Assembly (NCBI GenBank): GCA_963606545.1
Contig: CAVCYP010000009.1
Location: forward strand, 1-46,058
DNA: 46,058 nucleotides
Source: UBA9732 sp963606545
Lineage (GTDB): Bacteria > Spirochaetota > Spirochaetia > Sphaerochaetales > Sphaerochaetaceae
Direction of reading: 5' to 3'
Below, piece by piece: positions 34,201-40,042 of this stretch. The position numbers were made by a program, and so were the translations under genes. The stretch's first letter is position 1. Every line of letters starts with the position of its first letter. The notes under the pieces were generated by a model. It did no database searches and was not told the origin of the DNA. It saw only the letters and a program-made list of their open reading frames with translations.

Positions 34201-34818
34201 TTCTGTGTTATTGAATTCTTCTATTAAGGCTTTATCCTCATCACTCTGAAGCTCAAGGTCTTTTAAAAATTTAGCCGTTGAAAAGCCCTTGATTATTGCA
34301 ACAAAAAGCTTGGCAAATCTTTTAATATTTCCTTCACTGTAAAGACATTTTCTATATTTAATAGAAACATCCTTGCCTGAAACTGCGAGACTTAGATTAC
34401 AGTTTATATTATCTGCTTTTCCGTAGATTACGTCGGTTTTAAGGTCAAGCTCTTCTCTAAGTTCTTCGTAGGAGAAAGAAGCATGTGCGCTATCTTCATC
34501 AAAGTCCTTTGCTGTAAGACTTAGAAATTCTTCCACGCTCATATCCTCTGAGAATTTCAAATAATGGGGTATGGCTGTTGCACTTCCAAGCGCCTCAGAA
34601 AGAAAAAAAGCCTCTTTTTGAGCTGTTGCCTTTCCCAAAGCATATCCAAAAGCAGCCATAAGAGTGTTTTGGCTCTCTTTTCCTTGAAGTTTGCCCTTAA
34701 GGGTAAGCGTCTTATATTCATCCGTTACGGCGTTATCTGGAAAATCTATCAAAAGATTTGAGTCTACATCTAGGCCCGATAATTTTGAAATAAAATACTG
34801 GTTATCTGTGTTACTCAT
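28234..34818 (-). CDS. two-module non-ribosomal peptide synthetase, A-T-C-A-T-reductase
   Basis: A 2194-residue cytoplasmic assembly enzyme. Residues 1-195 resemble the C-terminal half of a condensation domain and lack HHxxxDG. A1 spans about 205-695 (LLYTSGTTGTPKGA, YGPTECT, GRRDSQVKIRG). T1 spans about 705-778 with Ser739. The condensation domain spans about 785-1195 with intact HHIIFDG at 911-917. A2 spans about 1210-1700. T2 spans about 1712-1780 (DLGGSSIS). A terminal reductase runs from 1828 (GATGYLG 1835-1841, then YVKSK). My reading of the pocket residues gives DAMFSGLVAK for A1 and DAMFSGIIAK for A2, so both probably load similar residues. Reductive release would give a dipeptide aldehyde that may cyclise to a pyrazinone. 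The start at 34818 has GAGGAG and overlaps the PPTase gene by 8 bp. Confidence 0.93.
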   Translation of the reverse strand: MSNTDNQYFISKLSGLDVDSNLLIDFPDNAVTDEYKTLTLKGKLQGKESQNTLMAAFGYALGKATAQKEAFFLSEALGSATAIPHYLKFSEDMSVEEFLSLTAKDFDEDSAHASFSYEELREELDLKTDVIYGKADNINCNLSLAVSGKDVSIKYRKCLYSEGNIKRFAKLFVAIIKGFSTAKFLKDLELQSDEDKALIEEFNNTETPLVEYPTIVRLFRQQAQKTPDKVAVVFKNNRLTYSQLDDLSDRIAAWISKQGIGKGHFVSIMIDRSQWMPVTALGVLKSGAAYQPLDPNYPEERLNFMVKDSGAKALIADQKLLQLLPDYEGKILLTEEIEQLEPATAVAEPEPEDTLILLYTSGTTGTPKGAMLSEKNLVNYCAGYTKLVNLTENSRVAAYASFGFDANMMDTYPTLLCGAELHILAEEIRPDLLALDEYFAVNKITHAFMTTQVGRQFALFTSAKSLKYLSAGGEKLTPLTPPKGLNFFNLYGPTECTVAVTNFKVLSDSKLLPIGKPFGNVKLYVVDSELRPLPVGQAGELCITGLQVGKGYYQRPEKTSQVFITNPFSQDKDYQVLYRTGDIVRWLEDGNIEFIGRRDSQVKIRGFRIELTEVEKVIRDYPPVKDATVAAFDSPAGGKYIAAYVVSDQKIDVEKLNAFIRERKPDYMVPEVTMQLDKIPLTTNQKVNRRALPLPERKTGEYAAPKTDIEEKIAHFVSKLCGGVKISVKAELESAGLTSIGVIQLTAFMKREFNVPLQIADLKNNGTIEKLAAFIGSSEQMKEREKQVFYPISETQKGIFSACLANPDSTLYNIPFVFKLDKKVDVERLKAAVITAVNAHPYLKTILIVNQDGEVKAVRRDEAKITVGEVQVDSLPPRETLVQSFSLTEKELSRFAFFFTKEGTYFFLDIHHIIFDGTSFVIFLEDIEKAYRGEEVEAESYTAFEYALDEAEAQASPKYAEAKAYYDAIFAGLEETNYLPLSDVHEGTPAEFKDFVLTSEIPHEKMKKWCQEHAVSETAVFNTAFGYTLSRYNGTKEAVYATVYNGRSDGRLERSVSMFVKTFPMYFAFSQDGNIAQTIVKTGSTYLDNMAHDLYPFSQIAHDYSLSSDVLFSYQGSQFVFDTMAGKKAEVTSLERDTEKAKMVVLITEEKGKYIYTFSYNTDRYSQGFVEAFTRTLDTVAGQLLDKETFSEIKPISAADSKIIEAFNQTEFKYDRTETVVSLFRKQAKLTPRKTAVVFKDTRISYKALDVLTDKIAAHLAKNGVKKGDAVSILVSRSQWMPVSALGVLKSGAAYQPLDPSYPTERLSFMVEDSGAKIIIAERNLMHLIPNYQGQVLFTDEIEQLEAGFVPQGPSPEDTYILLYTSGTTGKPKGAMLKHSNLINYVHWYIRTAQLNKRSRVAAYASFGFDANMMDTYPTLVTGAELHILPNEIRMDLALIDEYFCVKAITHSFMTTQVGRQYALFTTSKSLKYLSVGGEKLTPLTPPKGINFYNIYGPTECTIAVTNYLVKDDSKLLPIGKAMDNTKLYVVDENLNLLPPGGVGELCIAGFQVGKGYLNRPDKTAETFIVNPFTSEEGYETLYRTGDIVRYLPDGNIDFVGRRDGQVKVRGFRIELTEIEKVIREYDKIKDATVAAFDSPAGGKFVASYIVSDEKISVDALNSFIRSKLPPYMVPAVTMQIEKIPLTVNQKVDRRALPKPTFTQTEYVAPVSNAEEDFCSVFQSVLGLEKVGRDDDFFDLGGSSISAMKVVVEAGKKGYKIAYKDVFELSTPHKLAQFLGLEAEEKPQKEEKKSGKTSDDEGFDYTAINELLEKNSLKAFKEGKRNEVGDVLLAGATGYLGIHVLRELMKEEKRTVWALVRGKDNEKAEERLKSLLSYYQMEDLISLIGKRIIILENNILEENGLSDFKQKQLTVFNCLASVKHFSKGDEIEQVNVKSVENLINWCLENDAHLIHVSTESVAGYSEVSSKEEYFTFKETELYKGQVIANNQYVKSKFLAERALYTAILEKGLKAKVMRVGNLAPRFSDGLFQINYASNGFMKMLKAYLELGELAYSATDVEVDFSPIDCTAQSLVLLATTPDECITFMPSNQHLRHLGNILTEIRQDFKFVEEETFAQDMEQALKDPARADSVSSLMTYSSSKGEESLRENGVDTIDNTLTLQILYRLGFQWPLTDSSYVKKFSEKLFKEGFFK

Positions 34819-35377
34819 TTTTTGACTCCTCACATATGGCAATGTAGTAATTATTGTATTTTTGGCTAGTTATTTTCCATCTAGTTTTGTCAATATTTAG
34901 CAAATTCATCTCAGTTTTAAGCCCCGTTCCTATAGCCTTGAGATAACTTTCCTTCATTACCCAAAGTTGTGTAAAGGCGCTGTCTTTATCCTCAGCAGAA
35001 TCAAGCAGCTCTCTTTCCTTTGGCGTGAAGGCTTCTTGGGCAATAGCTTTGTCGTAAGGCCGTAAGAGCTCTACATCACAACCAATATCGGTTTTTGAAA
35101 AGACAGCTATGGCCAAGTCTTGTGAATGCGATACGTTGAACTGGATGGCTGGATAGTCTTTCAAGTAAGGTTTTCCACACGGGCCATAGGCAAAAACGAC
35201 ATCGCGCTCTCTGAGACCGTATTCTTTTAGCCCGCGGTCTAGGAGGACGCCAACTGCTAGAGAAAGCTTTCTGTCCCGCTCAAAGATGTATTTATTTGCT
35301 TTTGCCTGTCTTTGTTCTGAAAGGTTGGCAATATCTTCCGCTTTGAGCTGCGAAATATCCATCAGGTAGAGCTTCAT
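34811..35377 (-). CDS. 4'-phosphopantetheinyl transferase, Sfp type
   Basis: Transfers the phosphopantetheine arm from CoA to carrier-protein serines. The 188-residue protein shows FNVSHSQDLAIAV, the magnesium motif GCDVELL and WVMKESYLKAIGTGL. It overlaps the peptide synthetase start by 8 bp and its ATG overlaps the stop of the winged-helix gene (ATGA). It therefore almost certainly activates T1 and T2 of that synthetase. A two-gene synthetase-PPTase set is the same composition as ausA/ausB in staphylococci. At 188 residues it is shorter than Sfp itself (about 224). Confidence 0.93.
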   Translation of the reverse strand: MKLYLMDISQLKAEDIANLSEQRQAKANKYIFERDRKLSLAVGVLLDRGLKEYGLRERDVVFAYGPCGKPYLKDYPAIQFNVSHSQDLAIAVFSKTDIGCDVELLRPYDKAIAQEAFTPKERELLDSAEDKDSAFTQLWVMKESYLKAIGTGLKTEMNLLNIDKTRWKITSQKYNNYYIAICEESKNE

Positions 35378-35718
35378 TTGATTACCTTCCAGCTTCCGGT
35401 TTTGTTCGAGCCTTCTCTTTGTAGACAGCCTTCTTGCTTTAGCCTTGCAATAATTCTCTCCACTTGTCTTGCAGACAGTCCCACCTCCAAAGCAGTCTTT
35501 GCCGCGCTTGCAGTTGGATTTTTCTCCAAGAAAGCCAAAACGCGCCCCGGCATCTCCTCTTTTATTCCGTCATTTATCCCGACATTTATTCCGACATTAT
35601 TTTCCAGAATAAAACCTAGAATCCCAGTCGTTTTCCTTCTTTTTTCTCTCTTCCTGTTCGCTATCTTCAGTGTTGCAGGTATAGTCCTCAGGGTTAAGCT
35701 TATATTTCTTTGAACCAT
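35374..35718 (-). CDS. small winged-helix protein, start inside pspC
   Basis: The 75 C-terminal residues are a convincing winged helix (TALEVGLSARQVERIIARLKQEGCL, then GSNKTGSWKV), preceded by the linker NVGINVGINDGI made from three 12-bp repeats. This is the usual C-terminus of much larger ATP-binding (AlbA/RecG-like) regulators; the rest is absent. The frame overlaps the 3' end of pspC by 122 bp in another frame. ATG 35718 with AAGG 5 nt upstream is the best start, 35739 the alternative. It ends in an ATGA overlap with the PPTase gene. It could be a remnant or a repurposed small DNA-binding protein. Confidence 0.65.
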   Translation of the reverse strand: MVQRNISLTLRTIPATLKIANRKREKRRKTTGILGFILENNVGINVGINDGIKEEMPGRVLAFLEKNPTASAAKTALEVGLSARQVERIIARLKQEGCLQREGSNKTGSWKVIK

Positions 35719-35929
35719 TGTCGCCTTCTTCCTCTTCATAGGGATTTACTGGAAGGATAAAAGCAAGAACACAATAAATGATTATACAGGGAAAGATTGC
35801 TGTAAAAACAGCAATAAGAATAAAAGCAAGTCTAACATAATCCACAGGAAAATCCTTCCACTGTGCAATGCCCTTGCATATACCAAAAATATCACCATTT
35901 TTTGATCTGTACAGTCTTTTTGTTGCCAT
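35597..35929 (-). CDS. pspC: PspC-domain membrane protein
   Basis: Phage-shock protein C, an inner-membrane partner that senses envelope damage and recruits PspA in enterobacteria. The 110-residue protein has the family start (RLYRSKNGDIFGICKGIAQ), then two close membrane segments (LAFILIAVFTAIFPCIIIYCVLAFILP) and an acidic, charged C-terminal tail. It lies 20 bp after pspA, in the sigma54-controlled operon. Its last 122 bp also encode the start of the winged-helix protein. Confidence 0.92.
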   Translation of the reverse strand: MATKRLYRSKNGDIFGICKGIAQWKDFPVDYVRLAFILIAVFTAIFPCIIIYCVLAFILPVNPYEEEEGDNGSKKYKLNPEDYTCNTEDSEQEERKKKENDWDSRFYSGK

Positions 35930-35949
35930 AGTATTTTGCCTTCCTAATT

Positions 35950-36642
35950 TTAATTACTTTGCATTTTCTTTTTCAATTCATCAAGTTCTTTTTGAATTGC
36001 ATCCAGTTCTTCCAAGTCTCTAAACTTCTGCTCTATGTCCTCAGCTTCCTTAGCCTGCTCTTGCTCTTGTTCCTTACGAGCCTTCATCCTGTCAATGCGC
36101 TCTTCCATCTTGTTAAAACGCTCCATTGGATCTTCAGTTTTGCCGGAAGGCTTGTTGGTTGAACTATAGCTATAAGAAGTCTTTGAAGTCGTCTCCTGTG
36201 CCTTTGCCTTTTGGCTTTCCTCTCTCATTTTCTTATACTTTTCTTTTGCACTGGCCATCTTTTCTTCTAGTTGTGCAAGATCCGCCTTATATTTTTCAAT
36301 TGCTGTGTTGTACTTTTGAGCCTCTTCCTTTAGTTGTGCTAAAGCTTCTGAAAGCTTCTTTTTCTCAAGTAAGGCTTCCTTTGCAAGCGCATCTTTGCCG
36401 TTTGCAATTGCAAGTTCTGCCCTGGACTGCCAGCGAGCAATCAAAGCCTCAAGCTCTTTAATTTTTCTATCAACAGAGGTCTTAGAACCTATGACAGAAG
36501 CACAATTGGTCTTAATCTCAATGATGGTATCTTCCATCTCGTTAATCATAAGCTTAATCATCTTCTCTGGGTCTTCTGCCTGATCCAAAAGTGAATTAAT
36601 GTTTGAATTTACAATATCAAGAAATCTAGAAAAAACTCCCAT
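35950..36642 (-). CDS. pspA: PspA/IM30-family membrane-stress protein (first copy)
   Basis: A 230-residue, almost wholly coiled-coil ESCRT-III-like protein that binds damaged membrane. The family start (GVFSRFLDIVNSNINSLLDQAEDPEKMIKLMINEMEDTI) gives the amphipathic helix and helix 1, followed by long charged helices and a flexible Thr/Ser linker before the last helix. In enterobacteria PspA also inhibits PspF; here a pspF-like gene is divergent. The operon has a sigma54 promoter at 36677-36694 and a palindromic enhancer at 36766-36780. An AAGGAG Shine-Dalgarno precedes the ATG. Confidence 0.94.
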   Translation of the reverse strand: MGVFSRFLDIVNSNINSLLDQAEDPEKMIKLMINEMEDTIIEIKTNCASVIGSKTSVDRKIKELEALIARWQSRAELAIANGKDALAKEALLEKKKLSEALAQLKEEAQKYNTAIEKYKADLAQLEEKMASAKEKYKKMREESQKAKAQETTSKTSYSYSSTNKPSGKTEDPMERFNKMEERIDRMKARKEQEQEQAKEAEDIEQKFRDLEELDAIQKELDELKKKMQSN

Positions 36643-36676
36643 GATAAATCTCCTTCGTATTTTTACACCTTTTAAG

Positions 36677-36694
36677 TAGCAAATTCCGTGCCAA
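36677..36694 (-). promoter_or_regulatory. sigma54 promoter of pspA-pspC (and probably the synthetase genes)
   Basis: TTGGCACGGAATTTGCTA on the minus strand matches the sigma54 consensus (YTGGCACGNNNNTTGCW), with the invariant GG and GC 10 bp apart. It lies 35 bp before the pspA ATG. Controlled genes would be pspA, pspC and, if no terminator intervenes, the winged-helix, PPTase and peptide synthetase genes. Confidence 0.92.
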
Positions 36695-36747
36695 GCCGTT
36701 TTTAACTGTTTTTGCCCTATTTTGTGCCCTTTTTGCTTGTTTCTCTT

Positions 36748-36760
36748 GGTTATTTTAACC
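36748..36760. promoter_or_regulatory. second, weaker palindrome beside the PspF-like binding site
   Basis: GGTTA-TTT-TAACC is a perfect inverted repeat with its centre 19 bp from that of the main palindrome at 36766-36780. Two tandem activator sites upstream of psp promoters are known in E. coli. The sequence resembles but does not equal the main site. Confidence 0.45.
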
Positions 36761-36765
36761 TTTTA

Positions 36766-36780
36766 TGGTAAATTTTACCA
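36766..36780. promoter_or_regulatory. candidate PspF-like enhancer and autorepression site (TGGTAAATTTTACCA)
   Basis: Perfect 15-bp palindrome, identical to the one at 38600-38614. It is 71 bp from the sigma54 promoter of pspA and ends one base before the start codon of the pspF-like gene. It can therefore act as an upstream activating sequence for pspA and block transcription of the regulator itself. A TAAATT at 36769-36774, possible -10 of pspF, lies inside it. Confidence 0.8.
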
Positions 36781-36781
36781 C

Positions 36782-37813
36782 ATGGAACGTCCCGCTGAAA
36801 ACTACATTGGTGAATCTGAAGTTTTTCTCGATTTTCTGCACCGCATTGCAGAAGCTGCAACGGTAGATAGGAGTGTTCTTGTTCTTGGAGAACGCGGAAG
36901 TGGAAAAGAACTTGCCGCCAGCAGACTTCATTACCTTTCCAAGCGCTGGCAAAAGAATCTTGTAACTCTTAACTGTGCAGCCCTTGCTCCTTCTCTAATA
37001 GAAAGTGAACTTTTTGGTTATGAACAAGGAGCCTTCACCGGGGCCAACAAAACCAGAAAAGGTAGATTTGAAGAAGCTCAAGGCGGAACTCTCTTCTTGG
37101 ATGAAATTGGAAATATTCCAATGCAAGTACAGGAAAAAATTCTCAGAGTTGTTGAATATGGGACCTATGAAAGAGTTGGCTCTTCTATAACCCATGAAGC
37201 CGATGTAAGAATAATTGGTGCCACAAATGCAAATTTAAAAGAGCTGTGCGCCCAAGGAAAGTTCAAAGAAGATTTGTTAGACCGGCTGAGTTTTGAGGTA
37301 ATTTTTGTTCCACCATTAAGAGAAAGAGGAGAAGACATTCTCCTGCTTGCCAACTATTTTGCATCTCGTATGTCTTTAGAATGTGGCATTTCAGAGCCCA
37401 TAATTTTCACTGAAGAAGTTCAAGCCCAAATGCTTTCTTATTCTTGGCCTGGCAACGTACGTGAATTAAAAAATGTCATTGAAAGAGCGGTTTACAGAAG
37501 CAAAGGGGATGTAATTTCTTCACTTCAATTAGATCCTTTCGTTAATCCGTTTAAAGCAAAAAATCTGATGACAGAGACGGTAGCTCCAGCTCCGCTTACA
37601 AGCCCCTCTCTTCTGACAGAAAAGCCTCAAACAATGGCCCAATTTTATGACAACATCCCAATTAATAAGCTCAATGCCACAAAAGAAGCCATTGAAAAGA
37701 ATCTTCTTGAAAGAGCCTTAAAACAAGCAAACGGCAACCAAAAAGAGGCTGCCGCGCTTATGGAGCTTTCTTATGACCAATTCAGAGGTCTATATAGAAA
37801 GCACAAAAAATAA
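36782..37813 (+). CDS. pspF: PspF-like sigma54 enhancer-binding protein
   Basis: An AAA+ activator of sigma54 RNA polymerase, 343 residues, starting straight into the ATPase without a sensory domain, as in PspF. Walker A is GERGSGKE (36-43), the sigma54 contact loop GAFTGA is at 83-88, Walker B is TLFLDEI (103-109), and the arginine finger region is RLSFEVIFVPPLRERGEDI. The C-terminus has a Fis-type helix-turn-helix (NQKEAAALMELSYDQFRGLYRKHKK). The frame opens at 36722, but ATG 36782 begins the family N-terminus (MERPAENYIGES); no Shine-Dalgarno is visible. It would activate both pspA promoters. It converges on the second pspA (1 bp apart). Confidence 0.93.
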   Translation: MERPAENYIGESEVFLDFLHRIAEAATVDRSVLVLGERGSGKELAASRLHYLSKRWQKNLVTLNCAALAPSLIESELFGYEQGAFTGANKTRKGRFEEAQGGTLFLDEIGNIPMQVQEKILRVVEYGTYERVGSSITHEADVRIIGATNANLKELCAQGKFKEDLLDRLSFEVIFVPPLRERGEDILLLANYFASRMSLECGISEPIIFTEEVQAQMLSYSWPGNVRELKNVIERAVYRSKGDVISSLQLDPFVNPFKAKNLMTETVAPAPLTSPSLLTEKPQTMAQFYDNIPINKLNATKEAIEKNLLERALKQANGNQKEAAALMELSYDQFRGLYRKHKK

Positions 37814-37814
37814 C

Positions 37815-38468
37815 TTAGTTAGCATACTTTGCTTTCAGCTCGTTGAACTCAGTTTCAACACTGGCATCTTTTTCTAGGCTAGCAAAGGAAGCTTCAACCT
37901 TGCTAGTCTGAGTTGCAACAGAAGCTTCTGCTTCAAGTCTCTCAACCTTCTCTTCCATCTCTGAAAAACGCTTAATAGCAGCTGAACAATCAAAGGCGTT
38001 GATCTGCTTTTCCATCTCAAGCTTTTCCTTTGCGTGCTCTGCTCTGGCAATTAAGGTTCTCTCTTTGGCTTTAACCTCCTGAAGCTTTTCTGAAAGTTTT
38101 ACAATTTGAACTTCCTGACTTGCAGAAATCTCTCTAAGGGTTACCAATTCTTCTTCAATTTCCTTAACTTTTGCAGAGGTCTTCTGTCTTTCAGAAATTG
38201 CTTCTTTGGCTAGTTCCTCTTTTCCGTTCTTTACCGCCATCTGGGCTCTAATCTCCCATCTGGTTGCTGCGGTCTTACACTCCTCTAAAGCTCTTTCTCT
38301 CCCCTTGATGGTACATTTGGTTTCAGTTGCACTTGCTTTTGCCTTTTCCAAAGTTTCCTCCATCTCTGTAATGGTATAGCGAATCAGCTTGGCTGGATTT
38401 TCCATCTTGTCTAAGGCATGATTAACGTTTGAACTAAAAATGTCATGAATTCTTTTAAATGTTTTCAT
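37815..38468 (-). CDS. PspA/IM30-family protein (second copy)
   Basis: A 217-residue, coiled-coil PspA-like protein. Its start (MKTFKRIHDIFSSNVNHALDKMENPAKLIRYTITEMEETL) aligns with the first pspA, but the body has diverged considerably. The open frame continues to 38525, but ATG 38468 has an AGGAG Shine-Dalgarno and the family N-terminus. It has its own sigma54 promoter (38508-38525) and activator site (38600-38614), so it is transcribed alone from the same regulon. A second PspA may form a mixed scaffold with the first or act independently. Confidence 0.92.
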   Translation of the reverse strand: MKTFKRIHDIFSSNVNHALDKMENPAKLIRYTITEMEETLEKAKASATETKCTIKGRERALEECKTAATRWEIRAQMAVKNGKEELAKEAISERQKTSAKVKEIEEELVTLREISASQEVQIVKLSEKLQEVKAKERTLIARAEHAKEKLEMEKQINAFDCSAAIKRFSEMEEKVERLEAEASVATQTSKVEASFASLEKDASVETEFNELKAKYAN

Positions 38469-38507
38469 TTTGCTTCTCCTGTAGCGTCCAGGTGGACACC
38501 AACTATA

Positions 38508-38525
38508 GAGCAAAACCCGTGCCAA
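38508..38525 (-). promoter_or_regulatory. sigma54 promoter of the second pspA gene
   Basis: TTGGCACGGGTTTTGCTC on the minus strand matches the sigma54 consensus, with GG and GC 10 bp apart. It lies 40 bp before the ATG at 38468. Confidence 0.92.
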
Positions 38526-38599
38526 GTTTACACAATTTGTTGTTAGATAACAAATTATTAAAAGCCATTAAAAACAAGCCAGGCACAAAAGAGAATATT

Positions 38600-38614
38600 T
38601 GGTAAATTTTACCA
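38600..38614. promoter_or_regulatory. candidate PspF-like enhancer upstream of the second pspA
   Basis: TGGTAAATTTTACCA, a perfect 15-bp palindrome identical to that at 36766-36780. It lies 74 bp from the sigma54 promoter, nearly the same distance as for the first pspA (71 bp). It overlaps no gene. Confidence 0.8.
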
Positions 38615-38616
38615 TT

Positions 38617-39363
38617 TTAACACGAGAACCAATGCTGTAGGAAAATTCCGGCAGCAACGGAAACATTCAAAGACCCCTTGCTACCACCAAGAGGAATGGA
38701 AACTCTTTTTCCAGCGCAGGCTAATACTGCAGGACTAATTCCAAACTCCTCAGAGCCAAGAATTCCAACCCCCCGCTTTGGAAAGGAAAAGGTATTAATA
38801 GCTTCTCCGCCCACTTCAAGGGCCAGAATCTCATTAGGATCATACGTCTTTAAAAAGTCCACAACTTCTGCTTCACTCATAAAAGACCAAGCTACAGTGG
38901 CAGTTGTCCCCATTGAAGTACGTTGTGCTCTAACATGTTCTGGAGAAGCTGTACCTTCAACCAGAATAATCTTACTAATACCAAAAGAGTCTGCACTTCT
39001 GAAGATAGCACCAACATTGTAAGGACTACGGATTCTATCTAAAACAAGAATCTTGTCTTGAAGAACGCGACTTGTAGCATCCAAAGTACCTGTAGAAGAA
39101 TCCCTAAAATCCCAGTCAGAAGGCTCAGCCCCAAGGACTTTCAATAAGTCTTTGCTAATATCCTCAAGTTTGACAACAAGAGTCTGAGCATCAAGAGAGG
39201 GGTCAATTTTTTCATAGTTTGTTAAAGATAGGACATCATTTAGGTATTCCCAATCCGCTTCCCGTCCGGCGTTTACTTCAAACGCAGCTTGATGCAAGAT
39301 TATAGATATCTTTCTAAGCCTAGTCCTTTCTTTAAGCGATTCAAGCTTCTTCTTCGTTATCAT
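38617..39363 (-). CDS. SpoU-family RNA 2'-O-methyltransferase
   Basis: A SAM-dependent trefoil-knot methyltransferase of the TrmH/SpoU group, 248 residues, that methylates ribose 2'-OH in tRNA or rRNA. The three SpoU motifs are intact: motif 1 RSPYNVGAIFRSADSFG, motif 2 VGILGSEEFGIS and motif 3 VSIPLGGSKGSLNVSVAAGI. The target base is not deducible. The frame extends to 39468, but that part overlaps rsmI; ATG 39363 follows a GGAAGG-like Shine-Dalgarno and overlaps the rsmI end by 23 bp. Confidence 0.9.
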   Translation of the reverse strand: MITKKKLESLKERTRLRKISIILHQAAFEVNAGREADWEYLNDVLSLTNYEKIDPSLDAQTLVVKLEDISKDLLKVLGAEPSDWDFRDSSTGTLDATSRVLQDKILVLDRIRSPYNVGAIFRSADSFGISKIILVEGTASPEHVRAQRTSMGTTATVAWSFMSEAEVVDFLKTYDPNEILALEVGGEAINTFSFPKRGVGILGSEEFGISPAVLACAGKRVSIPLGGSKGSLNVSVAAGIFLQHWFSC

Positions 39364-40042
39364 CTGAAGCTTCCTTTCCCTGCGGTAAAACACAAAGAGC
39401 AAACTCGCCCTTAACCACTTTAAGATTAGCCTTAACCTCTGTAGGAGTACCACTAATAATCTGTTCAAAAGCCTTTGTCAGCTCCCTACCAAGAACAATA
39501 GTCCTGTCAGGGCAAAGCTCACACAACTCCTCCAAAAGTTTTTCAATTCTAAAAGGAGACTCATAGATAATGAAAGTTTCATTGCGCGCCAAAAGTTCTT
39601 TTACTCTTGTCTTGCGTCTTCCACTTTTTGGGCTCAAAAAACCTTCAAAAGTAAACGTTTTTCCTGCCATACCGGCAGCACTAATGAGGGTGATACAGGC
39701 ACTAGCCCCTGGAATTGGGACAACTGTAAAACCTGCTTCCCTTACTGCGCGAACCACCCTACTTCCCGGGTCACTTACCCCAGGAGTGCCGGCGTCACTG
39801 ACGTAGGCTACCGTCTGGCCTTGAGACAAAAGATTAACTATACCAACACTTGAAGTTGCCTCATTGTGGGCATGGCAGGCAATAAGGCGCTTGCCTGTGA
39901 TTTCAAGATGCGTCAGCATCATCTGCGTATGTCTAGTATCCTCGCAGGCAATAACATCTGCCTCTTTTAAAACTCGGATTGCACGAAGCGTGATGTCTTC
40001 TAGATTTCCAATTGGCGTTGCCACAACGTATAACGTACTCAT
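39341..40042 (-). CDS. rsmI: 16S rRNA (cytidine1402-2'-O)-methyltransferase
   Basis: RsmI methylates C1402 ribose in the decoding centre of 16S rRNA. The 233 residues carry the family signatures: LYVVATPIGNLEDITLRA at the N-terminus, ACEDTRHTQMML, AYVSDAGTPGVSDPGSRVV, VPIPGASACITLIS and FEGFLSPKSGRRKTR. The ATG overlaps the esterase stop (ATGA), and its 3' end overlaps the SpoU gene, so the three are translationally coupled. Confidence 0.95.
   Translation of the reverse strand: MSTLYVVATPIGNLEDITLRAIRVLKEADVIACEDTRHTQMMLTHLEITGKRLIACHAHNEATSSVGIVNLLSQGQTVAYVSDAGTPGVSDPGSRVVRAVREAGFTVVPIPGASACITLISAAGMAGKTFTFEGFLSPKSGRRKTRVKELLARNETFIIYESPFRIEKLLEELCELCPDRTIVLGRELTKAFEQIISGTPTEVKANLKVVKGEFALCVLPQGKEASDDNEEEA

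Noticed and set aside
35575..35615. Three 12-bp repeats as a regulatory array
   Set aside because: They encode the NVGI/NDGI linker of the winged-helix protein, a known feature of such linkers.
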